NCBI RefSeq assembly: GCF_900239345.1
Contig: NZ_OESZ01000023.1
Location: forward strand, 1 to 64,000
Direction: 5' to 3'
DNA: 64,000 bases
DNA from: Tenacibaculum dicentrarchi
GTDB taxonomy: Bacteria; Bacteroidota; Bacteroidia; Flavobacteriales; Flavobacteriaceae
The notes below the pieces were generated by a model. It searched no databases. It had not been told where the DNA came from and saw nothing but the letters and a program-made list of their open reading frames with translations. The position numbers and the translations under genes are program-made. This document shows positions 7,301-15,793 of this stretch, piece after piece; position 1 is the first letter of the stretch; each line of letters begins with the position of its first letter.

Positions 7301-8128
7301 ATGACTACACAAGAATTAGTTACGCAAATTAACAAAAAGAAATCGTTTTTATGCATCGGTTTAGATGTCGATTTAACTAAAATCCCTGCCCATTTATTAA
7401 AGGAAGAAGACCCTATTTTTGCCTTCAATAAAGCGATTATTGACGCTACGCATCATCTATGTGTTTCTTATAAGCCAAACACCGCTTTTTATGAAGCTTA
7501 CGGTATAAAAGGTTGGAAATCGCTTGAAAAAACTATCAAATACATCAACGAAAAACATCCTGAAATTTTTACCATTGCCGATGCCAAACGTGGCGATATT
7601 GGCAATACCTCAACCATGTATGCCAAAGCTTTTTTTGAAGATTTAGCCTTCGATTCGGTAACGGTTGCACCTTATATGGGAAAAGATTCGGTAGAACCTT
7701 TTTTAGCTTTTGATGATAAACATACCATTATGCTGGCGTTAACCTCTAACCAAGGAGCGTTTGATTTTCAAACAAAAATGGTAGTAGAAACAGACAAGAA
7801 AGAGCTTTACAAACAGGTTTTAGAAACGTCTAAAAATTGGAAAAATTCAGAAAACTTAATGTACGTTGTTGGGGCTACCAAAGCGGAATATTTTACAGAA
7901 ATACGCAAAATTGTGCCTGACAGTTTTTTATTAGTTCCAGGGGTTGGAGCGCAAGGTGGTAATTTACAAGATGTTTGCAAATACGGAATGAACAAAAACG
8001 TTGGATTATTAATTAATTCATCTAGAGGAATTATTTATGCTTCGGATAAAGAAGATTTTGCACAAGCAGCAGCTAAAAATGCTGCAGTTTTACAAGAGCA
8101 GATGAAGGAGGTTTTAAATACTTTATAA
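7301..8128 (+). CDS. pyrF: Orotidine 5'-phosphate decarboxylase
   Basis: A 275-residue decarboxylase that makes UMP, the last step of de novo pyrimidine synthesis. It belongs to the longer (type 2) family: the N-terminus has FLCIGLDVD and the catalytic Asp-Lys-Asp cluster lies in [12 protein letters not shown] (about 92-103). The phosphate-binding end shows [10 protein letters not shown] (about 212-221). It is divergent from the permease operon, with 63 bases between the coding starts, and is followed by its own terminator. No other pyrimidine gene is near. Confidence 0.95.
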   Translation: MTTQELVTQINKKKSFLCIGLDVDLTKIPAHLLKEEDPIFAFNKAIIDATHHLCVSYKPNTAFYEAYGIKGWKSLEKTIKYINEKHPEIFTIADAKRGDIGNTSTMYAKAFFEDLAFDSVTVAPYMGKDSVEPFLAFDDKHTIMLALTSNQGAFDFQTKMVVETDKKELYKQVLETSKNWKNSENLMYVVGATKAEYFTEIRKIVPDSFLLVPGVGAQGGNLQDVCKYGMNKNVGLLINSSRGIIYASDKEDFAQAAAKNAAVLQEQMKEVLNTL

Positions 8129-8173
8129 AAATATATTTGATACAAATAGCTTACTATTTGAATTAAAAACAAA

Positions 8174-8202
8174 AAAAGCACTCAATAAATTGAGTGCTTT
8201 TT
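8174..8202. terminator. Bidirectional terminator between pyrF and susD
   Basis: A perfect 9-bp stem GCACTCAAT/ATTGAGTGC with a 2-base apex, flanked by As on one side and Ts on the other, serves the convergent pyrF and susD genes. Confidence 0.85.
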
Positions 8203-8222
8203 CGTTTTATAGTATAAAGCTA

Positions 8223-9692
8223 TTAGTTTATAAAAGGATTGTTTTGAATTTCTGATTGTGGAATTTCAAAAGTTAATCTCTCATCGTTATAAGGAATTTC
8301 TTTTCCTACTAAACTTAAGTGATTATCACCTCTTTTAATAGTTGCCTTATTACGTTTCATTGCTAAGTAACTTTTCCCTTCACCCCAAAGCTCTACACGA
8401 GTCTGGAAATAAATTTCATCTAAAAGAGCTTTTCCTGATAAAGCATCAATATAAGAAGCATCTGGCATTCTTTTACTAACGATAGCTTTTAATCTGTCTT
8501 TAGCTAAAGTTTCGTTTCCTGTTTTTGCTGCCATCTCTGCACTTAATAAATAGATTTCACTAATTCTCATGAAAACATAATCAGTAGTTACTACTTGCTG
8601 ACCTCCAATTTTTTTATCTTGGTGATAAAATTTATTGTTAGGTATTAAGTGATTTGAAGTTCCTTTATTATCGTTAAACTGTGTTTTACGAATATCGGTA
8701 GCATCAATTGCATCATATAAATCTTGGTCAATTGATTTTTTATCACCTGCCCATTGGTAGCTATAGGTATAAACATCCATTTGCCCCCACCAAGATACTA
8801 AACCGAAGTTCATATCTGTAGTAAGATCGGCACCCCAGATCCATCCGTTAATATTTACATCGTCAAAACCTCCAACAACTTCATCTTTAGACATTACTTT
8901 AAAACTTCCAGTGTTTACCACTTCGTTCAATAATGCTAACGATTTTGCATTTGATTCCGTAGTGTTCATTGCTCCGTAAACGTATGCTAATAAACCTTTA
9001 GCTACTTCGCTATTTACTTGATTTTTAGTTCCTCTTACAAAACCGTTTAATAAAGTAATTGACGATTCTAAATCGCTAATCATTTGCTCGTACACTTCTT
9101 TAGTAGTGCTTTGTGCTACGTTTGGCGTTTTAGGGTTTGTATAAATAGGTAAAACCTTCGTGCTAGGGTTGTACTCTTTCATATAGAATTGACTTAAATA
9201 AAAGTACGCATAAGCTCTTAATGCTTTTGCTTGCCCAAGCGCATATTTAGCTTCTACAGTTTCTTGCGCATCACCTAAACCCTTAATAATTAAATTAGCT
9301 CCTCTTACAATTCTGTAGTAATATCTCCAAGGCCTGTAATTTGTCAATCTTGTATAGTCAACCGTATCTTCTAAAGTTGTAAGACTTCTATAATATCCGT
9401 ACGAACTTAATGATAAAGCCATATCTCCAGATAACATATCACTATAGATATCATATCCTTTTTGACCAAAATCACCACCGTTTGTAGTTCCACCTGTTTC
9501 AGGGTTAATCATTGTAGAATAAACACCTCTAAGGGTACCATCTAATACATCAGGATTAAGACTACCTGAAAGATTGTAATCTTCTACGTTAATAAATCCT
9601 GTAGGTGATTTTTCTAAGAAATCATTACCACATCCAACAGATATCGTTAAGATAGCTACTGCTGCAATAGATTTTAATATTGTTTTTTTCAT
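8223..9692 (-). CDS. SusD/RagB-family outer-membrane lipoprotein
   Basis: A 489-residue surface lipoprotein that forms the lid of a SusC-type importer and binds its glycan or peptide ligand. The signal peptide ends in a lipobox (SVGCGNDFLEKSP, Cys near 21). The N-terminal SusD-like domain has the TPR-like segment ALRAYAYFYLSQFY (about 155-170). The C-terminal RagB/SusD domain contains MRISEIYLLSAEMAAKTG (about 377-394) and ends in the common FEIPQSEIQNNPFIN. It follows susC by 20 bases. No polysaccharide-degrading enzyme or sensor is adjacent, so the substrate is unknown. Confidence 0.95.
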   Translation of the reverse strand: MKKTILKSIAAVAILTISVGCGNDFLEKSPTGFINVEDYNLSGSLNPDVLDGTLRGVYSTMINPETGGTTNGGDFGQKGYDIYSDMLSGDMALSLSSYGYYRSLTTLEDTVDYTRLTNYRPWRYYYRIVRGANLIIKGLGDAQETVEAKYALGQAKALRAYAYFYLSQFYMKEYNPSTKVLPIYTNPKTPNVAQSTTKEVYEQMISDLESSITLLNGFVRGTKNQVNSEVAKGLLAYVYGAMNTTESNAKSLALLNEVVNTGSFKVMSKDEVVGGFDDVNINGWIWGADLTTDMNFGLVSWWGQMDVYTYSYQWAGDKKSIDQDLYDAIDATDIRKTQFNDNKGTSNHLIPNNKFYHQDKKIGGQQVVTTDYVFMRISEIYLLSAEMAAKTGNETLAKDRLKAIVSKRMPDASYIDALSGKALLDEIYFQTRVELWGEGKSYLAMKRNKATIKRGDNHLSLVGKEIPYNDERLTFEIPQSEIQNNPFIN

Positions 9693-9712
9693 CTTTTTTA
9701 AATTTTCAATGA

Positions 9713-12700
9713 TTAGAATTTAATTCTTACTCCTAAAGCAAATGTTGTTAAAGGAGAATATCTGTATTGATCTGAAGAACCAGTTTCTGAAGTTGCTGGA
9801 TTAAATCCATCTCTTTTACTTAATAAAAATAAGTTATCTCCAGAAGCATATAAGTTTACGCTACCTAAACCTGCTTTTTTAATGTATTGTACAGGAATTG
9901 TATATCCTACTCTTATATTATTTAACGCCAAGTAATCTGTAGATGTTAAAAATCTGGTAGAAGAACTTATAACAGCAGTAACTTCGTTACTATATAATCT
10001 AGGAACATTTGTAATGTCACCTTTCTTTTGCCATCTGTCTCTCATATCAGTAGACCAGTTGTTACCTCCAATTTGACCGTTCGACATTAAGTTTGCATAG
10101 GCACCGTCATAAGCATAACCTCCTAAGCTATATGCAAATTGAGAACTAATATCAAAATCATAAATTTTAGCAGATAATCTGAAAGCTCCTCTTACTGTCG
10201 GAATTGCCGATTTATCTACATATTTCTGTGTAGCTTGTGAATATACTTTAGTAGTTCCTTGTGATATTTTAGCATCTGGGTTGTCTGTTAAAAACTTATT
10301 ATAGTTTTTAATTTCTTCTCCTTTATCAAAAGCATCATTTTTGTTTGCATCTACATAGTTTACATTCCACATTGCAGCACCGTCGTTAGCATCAACACCA
10401 GCCCATTCTCTCATGTAGTAATCAAATAATGAATGCCCTTTTGAACGTCCGTAGTTACCACTTTGATCTAATAACTTAGCCTTTCCTGTTGACGGGTCAA
10501 TAGGCATTTGCGTTAATTCATTCTTTAAAAACTCTCCGTTTAAAGAAACATCGAACGTATAGTTTTTCTTATTAATAATATGCGTAGTAATATCAAATTC
10601 AAAACCAGCATTTTTTAATTTACCATCATTTACCTTTTCTAAAGCATCTCCTATAGAAGGTCCTAAACGTCTGTCAAAAATTAAATCTTCTGTATTTTTA
10701 ACGTAGTAATCAAAAGAAGCATCAACTAAGTTATCAAACAAAGTAAACTCAACACCTGTTTGAAACATTTTAGAAGTTTCCCAAGTTAATTCAGCATTTT
10801 GTCTTGCACGTACAGGAAGTGAAATTTGTCCTCCTAAGTTTTCAATATCGTATCCGTTTTGACCAGCATAAAGATCACTTAATTCTGAACCGATAGATTG
10901 ATCACCTAAAATACCATAACTTACTTTTACTTTAAGATTGTTTACAAACTCAACATCGTTCATAAAGTTTTCTTTAGTTACAATCCATGAACCACCGATA
11001 GAACCGAAAGTACCCCATTTATTGTTTTTAAATCTTGATGTACCATCTCTTCTTACAGAGGTAGTAAAAAAGTATTTACCATCATAATTATAGTTTGCCT
11101 GCCCGAAGAAACTTTCAATAGCTATTTCTTCTCTATATCCTGTTGATTTACCAGCAGTTTCTACATAGTTTGTAGGATCATCTAAACCATTATTAAGGTT
11201 TACAACTCTTTTTACATCAGTATAACCTCTTTGTCTTTTCCATTGATTAGACTCATGAGCTGCGATAAAATCAACTTTATGATCACCAAAAGAAGTATTA
11301 TACTTAAACATGTTTAAGAAGTTTTGCGTAACCGCATACCTGTTTTGTTTAAATAAACGACCTTTAGTATCTCCTCCAGATGCCGATCCGTAGAAAGGGT
11401 TTTGAATATCATTATCAATAAAACTATAATATTGAGCTCCATATCTAGATTCAAAACTTAAGTTTTCTGCTAATTGAAAGTTAAAAGAGAAATTCGCGTT
11501 TAACGAATGTCTTTCTGATTGTTTTAAGTTATACTTAGCATTTGCAATTGAGTTTGTTAAAGCTCCAAAACCACGTCCTGCATCTCCAAAATCGTAAATA
11601 TGACCTCCATAAATAGGATCATCAATTTTTTTACCATTGGTATCTCTAGTAAATAATGGGTAAATTGAAGGAATATTATCAACAAACCAAAAAACACTTC
11701 CTGAATCTTCAGACTGTCCGTTTGAAGTCGTTTTTCCAAAAGTATATCCTAAATTAACACTTGCTTTTAACCAATCAGTTGGGTTATGTGTTAAATTTAA
11801 ACGAGAAGTATATCTTTTATAATCTGAATTAAGTACATATCCTTTATCTTCTAAATAACCAAAAGAAGAAAAGTATTTTGTTTTATCATCACCACCACTC
11901 ATTTTTAAGTTTGCCTCTGTTCTAATAGAAGTTTGGAAACCATAATCAGCCCAGTTTTCTGGCGTGTATTTTCTAGCAACACCTGCTCTAACTTTTCCTG
12001 TAGCAGGATCAATTAATTTAGAAATATCAGAAACATTCCATAAATTATAAGCACTGTTAATACTTTTCTTTGAAAAAAGATTCGCATTTGCATACGCAGT
12101 TGCATCAGCTTCACCATTAAAGTCTCCTTTATTTCTCATTGCTTCCCAAGAAAGACCAATGTATTCTTCTGGTGATTTAATAGTGCTATATCTAGCTAAA
12201 TTGCTAAAATTAACACCAGTTTTAACATCAAATTCAATTGATGAAACCCCATTTTTACCTGATTTTGTTGTAATTAAAACAACTCCATTCGCCCCTCTAG
12301 AACCATAAATTGCAGTTGCCGTAGCATCTTTTAATATCGTTGTAGATGCTATATCAGATGGATTAATCGTATTAAGTGCTCCGTCAAAAGGAACACCATC
12401 AACTACAAATAAAGGATCTCTGTTTCCGTTTACAGAACCAAAACCTCTAATTCTAATTGTTGCCGATTTACCTGGCTGACCTGAAGTATTTATAACCTGT
12501 ACCCCTGCAGCCTCACCTGCTAAAGCTTGTGAAATATTTGAAACACTTTTTGCCGCTAATACCTCAGCCTTTACAACTTTTGCAGTACCTGTAAATGCCG
12601 ATTTAGTTGATGTTCCATACCCAACAACAACAACCTCTTCTAATACATTTGCATCTTCTTGCATTACTACGTTAATCGTAGTTTTTGCACCTACTAATTT

Positions 12701-12946
12701 AGTAACATTTTGCATACCTACAAAGCTAAACACTAAGCTTTGATTTGCTTCCGCTTTAACAGTATATGTACCATCAAAGTCAGTTTCAACACCTGATACC
12801 GTACCTTTTATTACAACATTAACTCCTGGTAATGGACCAGCACTATCTGACACAGTACCTGTAATCATCTTTTGTTGTGCAGTTACATTTACTAGAAAAC
12901 CTAGAAAAAATAAAATACACAATACGTTTTTGTAACGTGGATTCAT
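9713..12946 (-). CDS. SusC/RagA-family TonB-dependent outer-membrane receptor
   Basis: A receptor of about 1077 residues that imports SusD-captured ligands across the outer membrane. From the ATG at 12944-12946 (MNPRYKNVLC) it has a signal peptide ending NVTAQ, a carboxypeptidase-like domain (ITGTVSDSAGPLPGVNV), the plug domain with the SusC signature region (GYGTSTKSAFTG, then RIRGFGSVNGNRDPLFVVDG) and a long beta-barrel ending in an aromatic-poor ALGVRIKF. An upstream in-frame TTG at 12991 is rejected, because a candidate promoter overlaps that stretch. Forms an operon with susD. Confidence 0.95.
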   Translation of the reverse strand: MNPRYKNVLCILFFLGFLVNVTAQQKMITGTVSDSAGPLPGVNVVIKGTVSGVETDFDGTYTVKAEANQSLVFSFVGMQNVTKLVGAKTTINVVMQEDANVLEEVVVVGYGTSTKSAFTGTAKVVKAEVLAAKSVSNISQALAGEAAGVQVINTSGQPGKSATIRIRGFGSVNGNRDPLFVVDGVPFDGALNTINPSDIASTTILKDATATAIYGSRGANGVVLITTKSGKNGVSSIEFDVKTGVNFSNLARYSTIKSPEEYIGLSWEAMRNKGDFNGEADATAYANANLFSKKSINSAYNLWNVSDISKLIDPATGKVRAGVARKYTPENWADYGFQTSIRTEANLKMSGGDDKTKYFSSFGYLEDKGYVLNSDYKRYTSRLNLTHNPTDWLKASVNLGYTFGKTTSNGQSEDSGSVFWFVDNIPSIYPLFTRDTNGKKIDDPIYGGHIYDFGDAGRGFGALTNSIANAKYNLKQSERHSLNANFSFNFQLAENLSFESRYGAQYYSFIDNDIQNPFYGSASGGDTKGRLFKQNRYAVTQNFLNMFKYNTSFGDHKVDFIAAHESNQWKRQRGYTDVKRVVNLNNGLDDPTNYVETAGKSTGYREEIAIESFFGQANYNYDGKYFFTTSVRRDGTSRFKNNKWGTFGSIGGSWIVTKENFMNDVEFVNNLKVKVSYGILGDQSIGSELSDLYAGQNGYDIENLGGQISLPVRARQNAELTWETSKMFQTGVEFTLFDNLVDASFDYYVKNTEDLIFDRRLGPSIGDALEKVNDGKLKNAGFEFDITTHIINKKNYTFDVSLNGEFLKNELTQMPIDPSTGKAKLLDQSGNYGRSKGHSLFDYYMREWAGVDANDGAAMWNVNYVDANKNDAFDKGEEIKNYNKFLTDNPDAKISQGTTKVYSQATQKYVDKSAIPTVRGAFRLSAKIYDFDISSQFAYSLGGYAYDGAYANLMSNGQIGGNNWSTDMRDRWQKKGDITNVPRLYSNEVTAVISSSTRFLTSTDYLALNNIRVGYTIPVQYIKKAGLGSVNLYASGDNLFLLSKRDGFNPATSETGSSDQYRYSPLTTFALGVRIKF

Positions 12947-12976
12947 AAAATATTTAATTTTAATTATTATTGGATG

Positions 12977-13009
12977 TAAATTTAAAGGCAATAGTTATTC
13001 GTTAACAAG
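12977..13009 (-). promoter_or_regulatory. Candidate promoter of susCD
   Basis: On the minus strand CTTG (13006-13009) is followed after 21 bases by TAAATTTA (12977-12984), one mismatch from the TAnnTTTG -7 element. The predicted transcript would start around 12970, about 25 bases before the ATG at 12946. Confidence 0.45.
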
Positions 13010-13228
13010 CTTTTGACGCTAAAGACCTTTATTTTGATGTAAAAAACCTTTAAAAAGTGGCTAACACCCATTTTAAAACCAAAAAAAATGTTAATTTTTA
13101 ACAATAAATTGGTACTTTAGTATCTAAAATAACCATTGATTGTTTAAATTTGTAAACTTATGTAGTATAACCTATACTATTATTAAATAGCTTTTACTAC
13201 TAATTTTTATAAAATATTTCCTCAAAAT

Positions 13229-14023
13229 ATGAAAAAATCAGTCTTAATTATAGATAGCGACCAACAAGCTATCGACAACTTAAAAGAACTATTAACTGAA
13301 TTTAATTTTTTAAAAGTAATAGATCAATGCACTACAACTATTGATGGTATTAATAAAATTAACACACTAAAACCTGATATTGTGTATCTTGATACACAGC
13401 TAAATGATGTTACTACAGGCTTTGATGTTATTGATAAAATAACTCTATCTGAAAAACCTGTTTTTATCTTTACATCTTCATCAAATAAAGATGCTTTAAA
13501 AGCTTTTGATTATGGTGTATTTGATTATTTATTAAAGCCCTTGAATAAAATCCGTTTTTTTAATTCTATAGATAAATTAATAGCAAGTAAGAAAATTGAA
13601 AATCAATTTAGTCTTAAAAGTAACTTAGATAATATTTTAAATTTTATAAAAGAAAAATCTGAAGAAAAACCTAAAATAAACACTACTGTAAAAGGCACTA
13701 AAATCAATATAAAATCAGGTAATAAAGTAATTTTACTTGAAAGAAGTATGATTAAATATATATCGGCCTCGGGTTATTATATTGAAATTTTCACAACCGA
13801 TAACCGTAAATTTTTACTACGAGAATCTTTATCTAGTATCATAAAACGATTAAATGCTAGTAACTTTATAAGAATACACCGTTCAACAATCATCAACACT
13901 AATTTTATTGATGAAATAATTGCTTCTAATTACGGAGAGACTGATGTAAAAATAAATGACAATAAAACATTTCGTATCAGTAAAAGTTATAAAAAAGAAT
14001 TTCAAGAAATTATAGGATTTTAG
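13229..14023 (+). CDS. LytTR-family response regulator
   Basis: A 264-residue two-component response regulator. The receiver domain (1-115) has the acidic pair near D9/D11, the phospho-acceptor D55 in VYLDTQL, and the conserved Lys in LLKPLNK near 109. A linker of about 40 residues leads to a LytTR DNA-binding domain (about 160-264) with LERSMIKYISASGYYIEIFT and RIHRSTIINTNFI. No histidine kinase lies beside it, so its partner is unlinked. It is divergent from susCD across about 280 bases; control of that pair is possible but only positional inference. Confidence 0.92.
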   Translation: MKKSVLIIDSDQQAIDNLKELLTEFNFLKVIDQCTTTIDGINKINTLKPDIVYLDTQLNDVTTGFDVIDKITLSEKPVFIFTSSSNKDALKAFDYGVFDYLLKPLNKIRFFNSIDKLIASKKIENQFSLKSNLDNILNFIKEKSEEKPKINTTVKGTKINIKSGNKVILLERSMIKYISASGYYIEIFTTDNRKFLLRESLSSIIKRLNASNFIRIHRSTIINTNFIDEIIASNYGETDVKINDNKTFRISKSYKKEFQEIIGF

Positions 14024-14103
14024 AACATCCTAAGCAAGTGAAATTAATTTAGAAGTCCCCATTTCTACTCATTTTTTTATTTTTCAAAATAAAATAGCCA
14101 CAA

Positions 14104-14141
14104 AAAAACACCTCATTAATTTTAAAAATCAACGAGGTGCT
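14104..14141 (-). terminator. Terminator of the DUF4197 gene
   Basis: Arms CACCTC and GAGGTG enclose a mostly paired AT-rich interior, and a run of Ts follows on the minus strand (TGAGGTGTTTTTTTG). The hairpin lies 34 bases after the DUF4197 stop codon. Confidence 0.75.
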
Positions 14142-14174
14142 TATAGTATTCTTTTAAGCCTAATTTATATTTTT

Positions 14175-14894
14175 TTAATACTTATCTTGTAACGCAAATA
14201 CCTGACGTAATAATGCAGTATTTCGCAATCCTGCTTTTTCACGAATTCCTTTTTCTTCTACAGCAATCATGGTAAAAACACCTTGTAAAGCTTGGGTTGT
14301 AACATAATCTGTTAAATTCGGATTTACTCTTTTTACAAAAGGAATACTATTATATCTATTGATTAAATTCGTCCAAATTTTATCAGCACCTACTTTTGAA
14401 AATGATTTTTTAATCACCGGGTTAAATTTACTGTATAAAGCAGTAGTTGTTTTTCCTTTCAAATAAGAAGTTGCCGCGTTTTTATCGCCTAATAAAATAG
14501 TTTTTGCATCGTTAAAAGACATCTGTTTTACAGCATTTACAAAAATTGGCGTTGCCGTTTTAACAGCATCTTCGGCGGTGTTATTAATTGCTCTTAATCC
14601 TTGGTCAGCTAATTTACTTAAACCGATTTTACGCAATCCTTTATCTACTTTTTTCAACTCTTCTGGTAAGGCAATTTTCACCAATTGGTTGTTGTAAAAA
14701 CCATCTTTAGCAGTTAATTTTTTTACTTGATTTTTAATTCCGTTGTCTAAAGCCTGACGCAAACCATTTCCTATTTGCTGTTGTGACAATCCACCGCCAA
14801 GAGTTCCTTGTGGCAATTGGCTTACAACTTTTTGTAATTCGGCACAACCTGTTAAAGAAATTGCTAGTACTGCTACTGCTATAATTTTTTTCAT
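14175..14894 (-). CDS. DUF4197 lipoprotein
   Basis: A 239-residue lipoprotein (lipobox SLTGC, Cys near 17) of the DUF4197 family, recognised by the pattern GLRQALDNGIKNQVKKLTAKDGFYNN near the N-terminus and the C-terminal YVTTQALQGVFTMIAVEEKGIREKAG. It is largely helical, and the function of the family is unknown to me. The gene has its own terminator, and a small DUF5522 gene reads toward it from 15133. Confidence 0.85.
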   Translation of the reverse strand: MKKIIAVAVLAISLTGCAELQKVVSQLPQGTLGGGLSQQQIGNGLRQALDNGIKNQVKKLTAKDGFYNNQLVKIALPEELKKVDKGLRKIGLSKLADQGLRAINNTAEDAVKTATPIFVNAVKQMSFNDAKTILLGDKNAATSYLKGKTTTALYSKFNPVIKKSFSKVGADKIWTNLINRYNSIPFVKRVNPNLTDYVTTQALQGVFTMIAVEEKGIREKAGLRNTALLRQVFALQDKY

Positions 14895-14968
14895 TTTAAA
14901 TCTTTATTTTATTTGGTTTCTATCTTTTAAGATACCTTTTATTAGTAATTGTCACACTCTTTTCTATT

Positions 14969-15133
14969 CTACTTAAAGCTATCTGTTTTTTTATCATATC
15001 CAAAAGGACAATGTTTACAGCCACTTTTACAGCAGTATCCACGTCTTAAATGATAGGCTTCTTTAAAAACCCGATAGCCTTGCTCATTTACATAATACTC
15101 ATCGGGAGTTGCTTTTAAAATTTTATTTATCAT
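14969..15133 (-). CDS. DUF5522-like small Cys-rich protein
   Basis: A 54-residue protein too short for most gene callers. Starting at ATG 15131-15133, it reads MINKILKATPDEYYVNEQ and ends at TAG 14969-14971. The centre holds FKEAYHLRRGYCCKSGCKHC followed by PFGY. The CC-x(3)-C-x(2)-C cluster and the preceding H-x-R-x-G pattern are typical of the small DUF5522 family of Bacteroidota, which presumably binds a metal. It occupies the middle of the otherwise empty 14895-15236 gap. Function unknown. Confidence 0.82.
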   Translation of the reverse strand: MINKILKATPDEYYVNEQGYRVFKEAYHLRRGYCCKSGCKHCPFGYDKKTDSFK

Positions 15134-15236
15134 AATTTATCGTACTGCAAATATCAAAAAAAGATACGTTAATAAGAATGTTTTAGTTTCTTTAATTAAC
15201 GCATCTTTTTATAAATATTATAAATGTCTTAACTTT

Positions 15237-15782
15237 CTACTTTTTACTTTCTAGCGGATATTCAGCTAATATCTCTTTTACAAACTCTTTAATTCTAGCT
15301 TGCTTTCTTTCAACACTACGACTACTTAATGCACCAGTACCAATACCCTGCCAAACCAATGCTTTATTTTGAGTATCTAAAACATCAATAAATAAAGTTC
15401 CTTCGGTATATTGAGATACATTTATTCGGTTCATGCCGTTCATTCCAATCATGCCATAATAATATGGATAATAAAAACCGCCATACATCCTATCATTTAC
15501 ATTAATTCGTTCTCTTGATTTTGTAAACAAGCTCACTAAAACATCCGGCGATGAAGATTTAGCCATCCCTTTTGCCGTTAATTCTTGTTCAATAGCACGC
15601 ATAATACGTTTTTTATCTAAATCAGAAATAGCCGCTTTGTCAATTCCTTTTTTATAAAAAGCAAATGTTTTATAACTATTAAAATCAGCTTCTGTATCGT
15701 AATCGGTTGTTACTCTTACCGAACTACACGAGGTTATCATTAAAGCGATAATTGGCAAAAAAAATAGGCTAGATAATTTCAT
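15237..15782 (-). CDS. DUF4136 lipoprotein
   Basis: A 181-residue lipoprotein (lipobox MITSC, Cys near 19) of the DUF4136 family. The N-terminal part has the family pattern VTTDYDTEADFNSYKTFAFY directly after the lipidated Cys region, and the C-terminal part carries EGTLFIDVLDTQNKALVWQG. A Gly/Tyr/Met-rich segment around 100-120 (MYGGFYYPYYYG) looks like a flexible loop. The biochemical role of the family is unknown. It follows hutU by about 11 bases on the same strand, so it may be on the hut transcript, without an obvious functional link. Confidence 0.88.
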   Translation of the reverse strand: MKLSSLFFLPIIALMITSCSSVRVTTDYDTEADFNSYKTFAFYKKGIDKAAISDLDKKRIMRAIEQELTAKGMAKSSSPDVLVSLFTKSRERINVNDRMYGGFYYPYYYGMIGMNGMNRINVSQYTEGTLFIDVLDTQNKALVWQGIGTGALSSRSVERKQARIKEFVKEILAEYPLESKK

Positions 15783-15793
15783 TTTAGTAGGAT

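Noticed and set aside
12947-12991. Upstream extension of susC from a TTG codon
   Set aside because: The extra 15 residues would precede the signal peptide, the codon is TTG, and a candidate promoter overlaps it. The ATG at 12946 gives a normal signal peptide.
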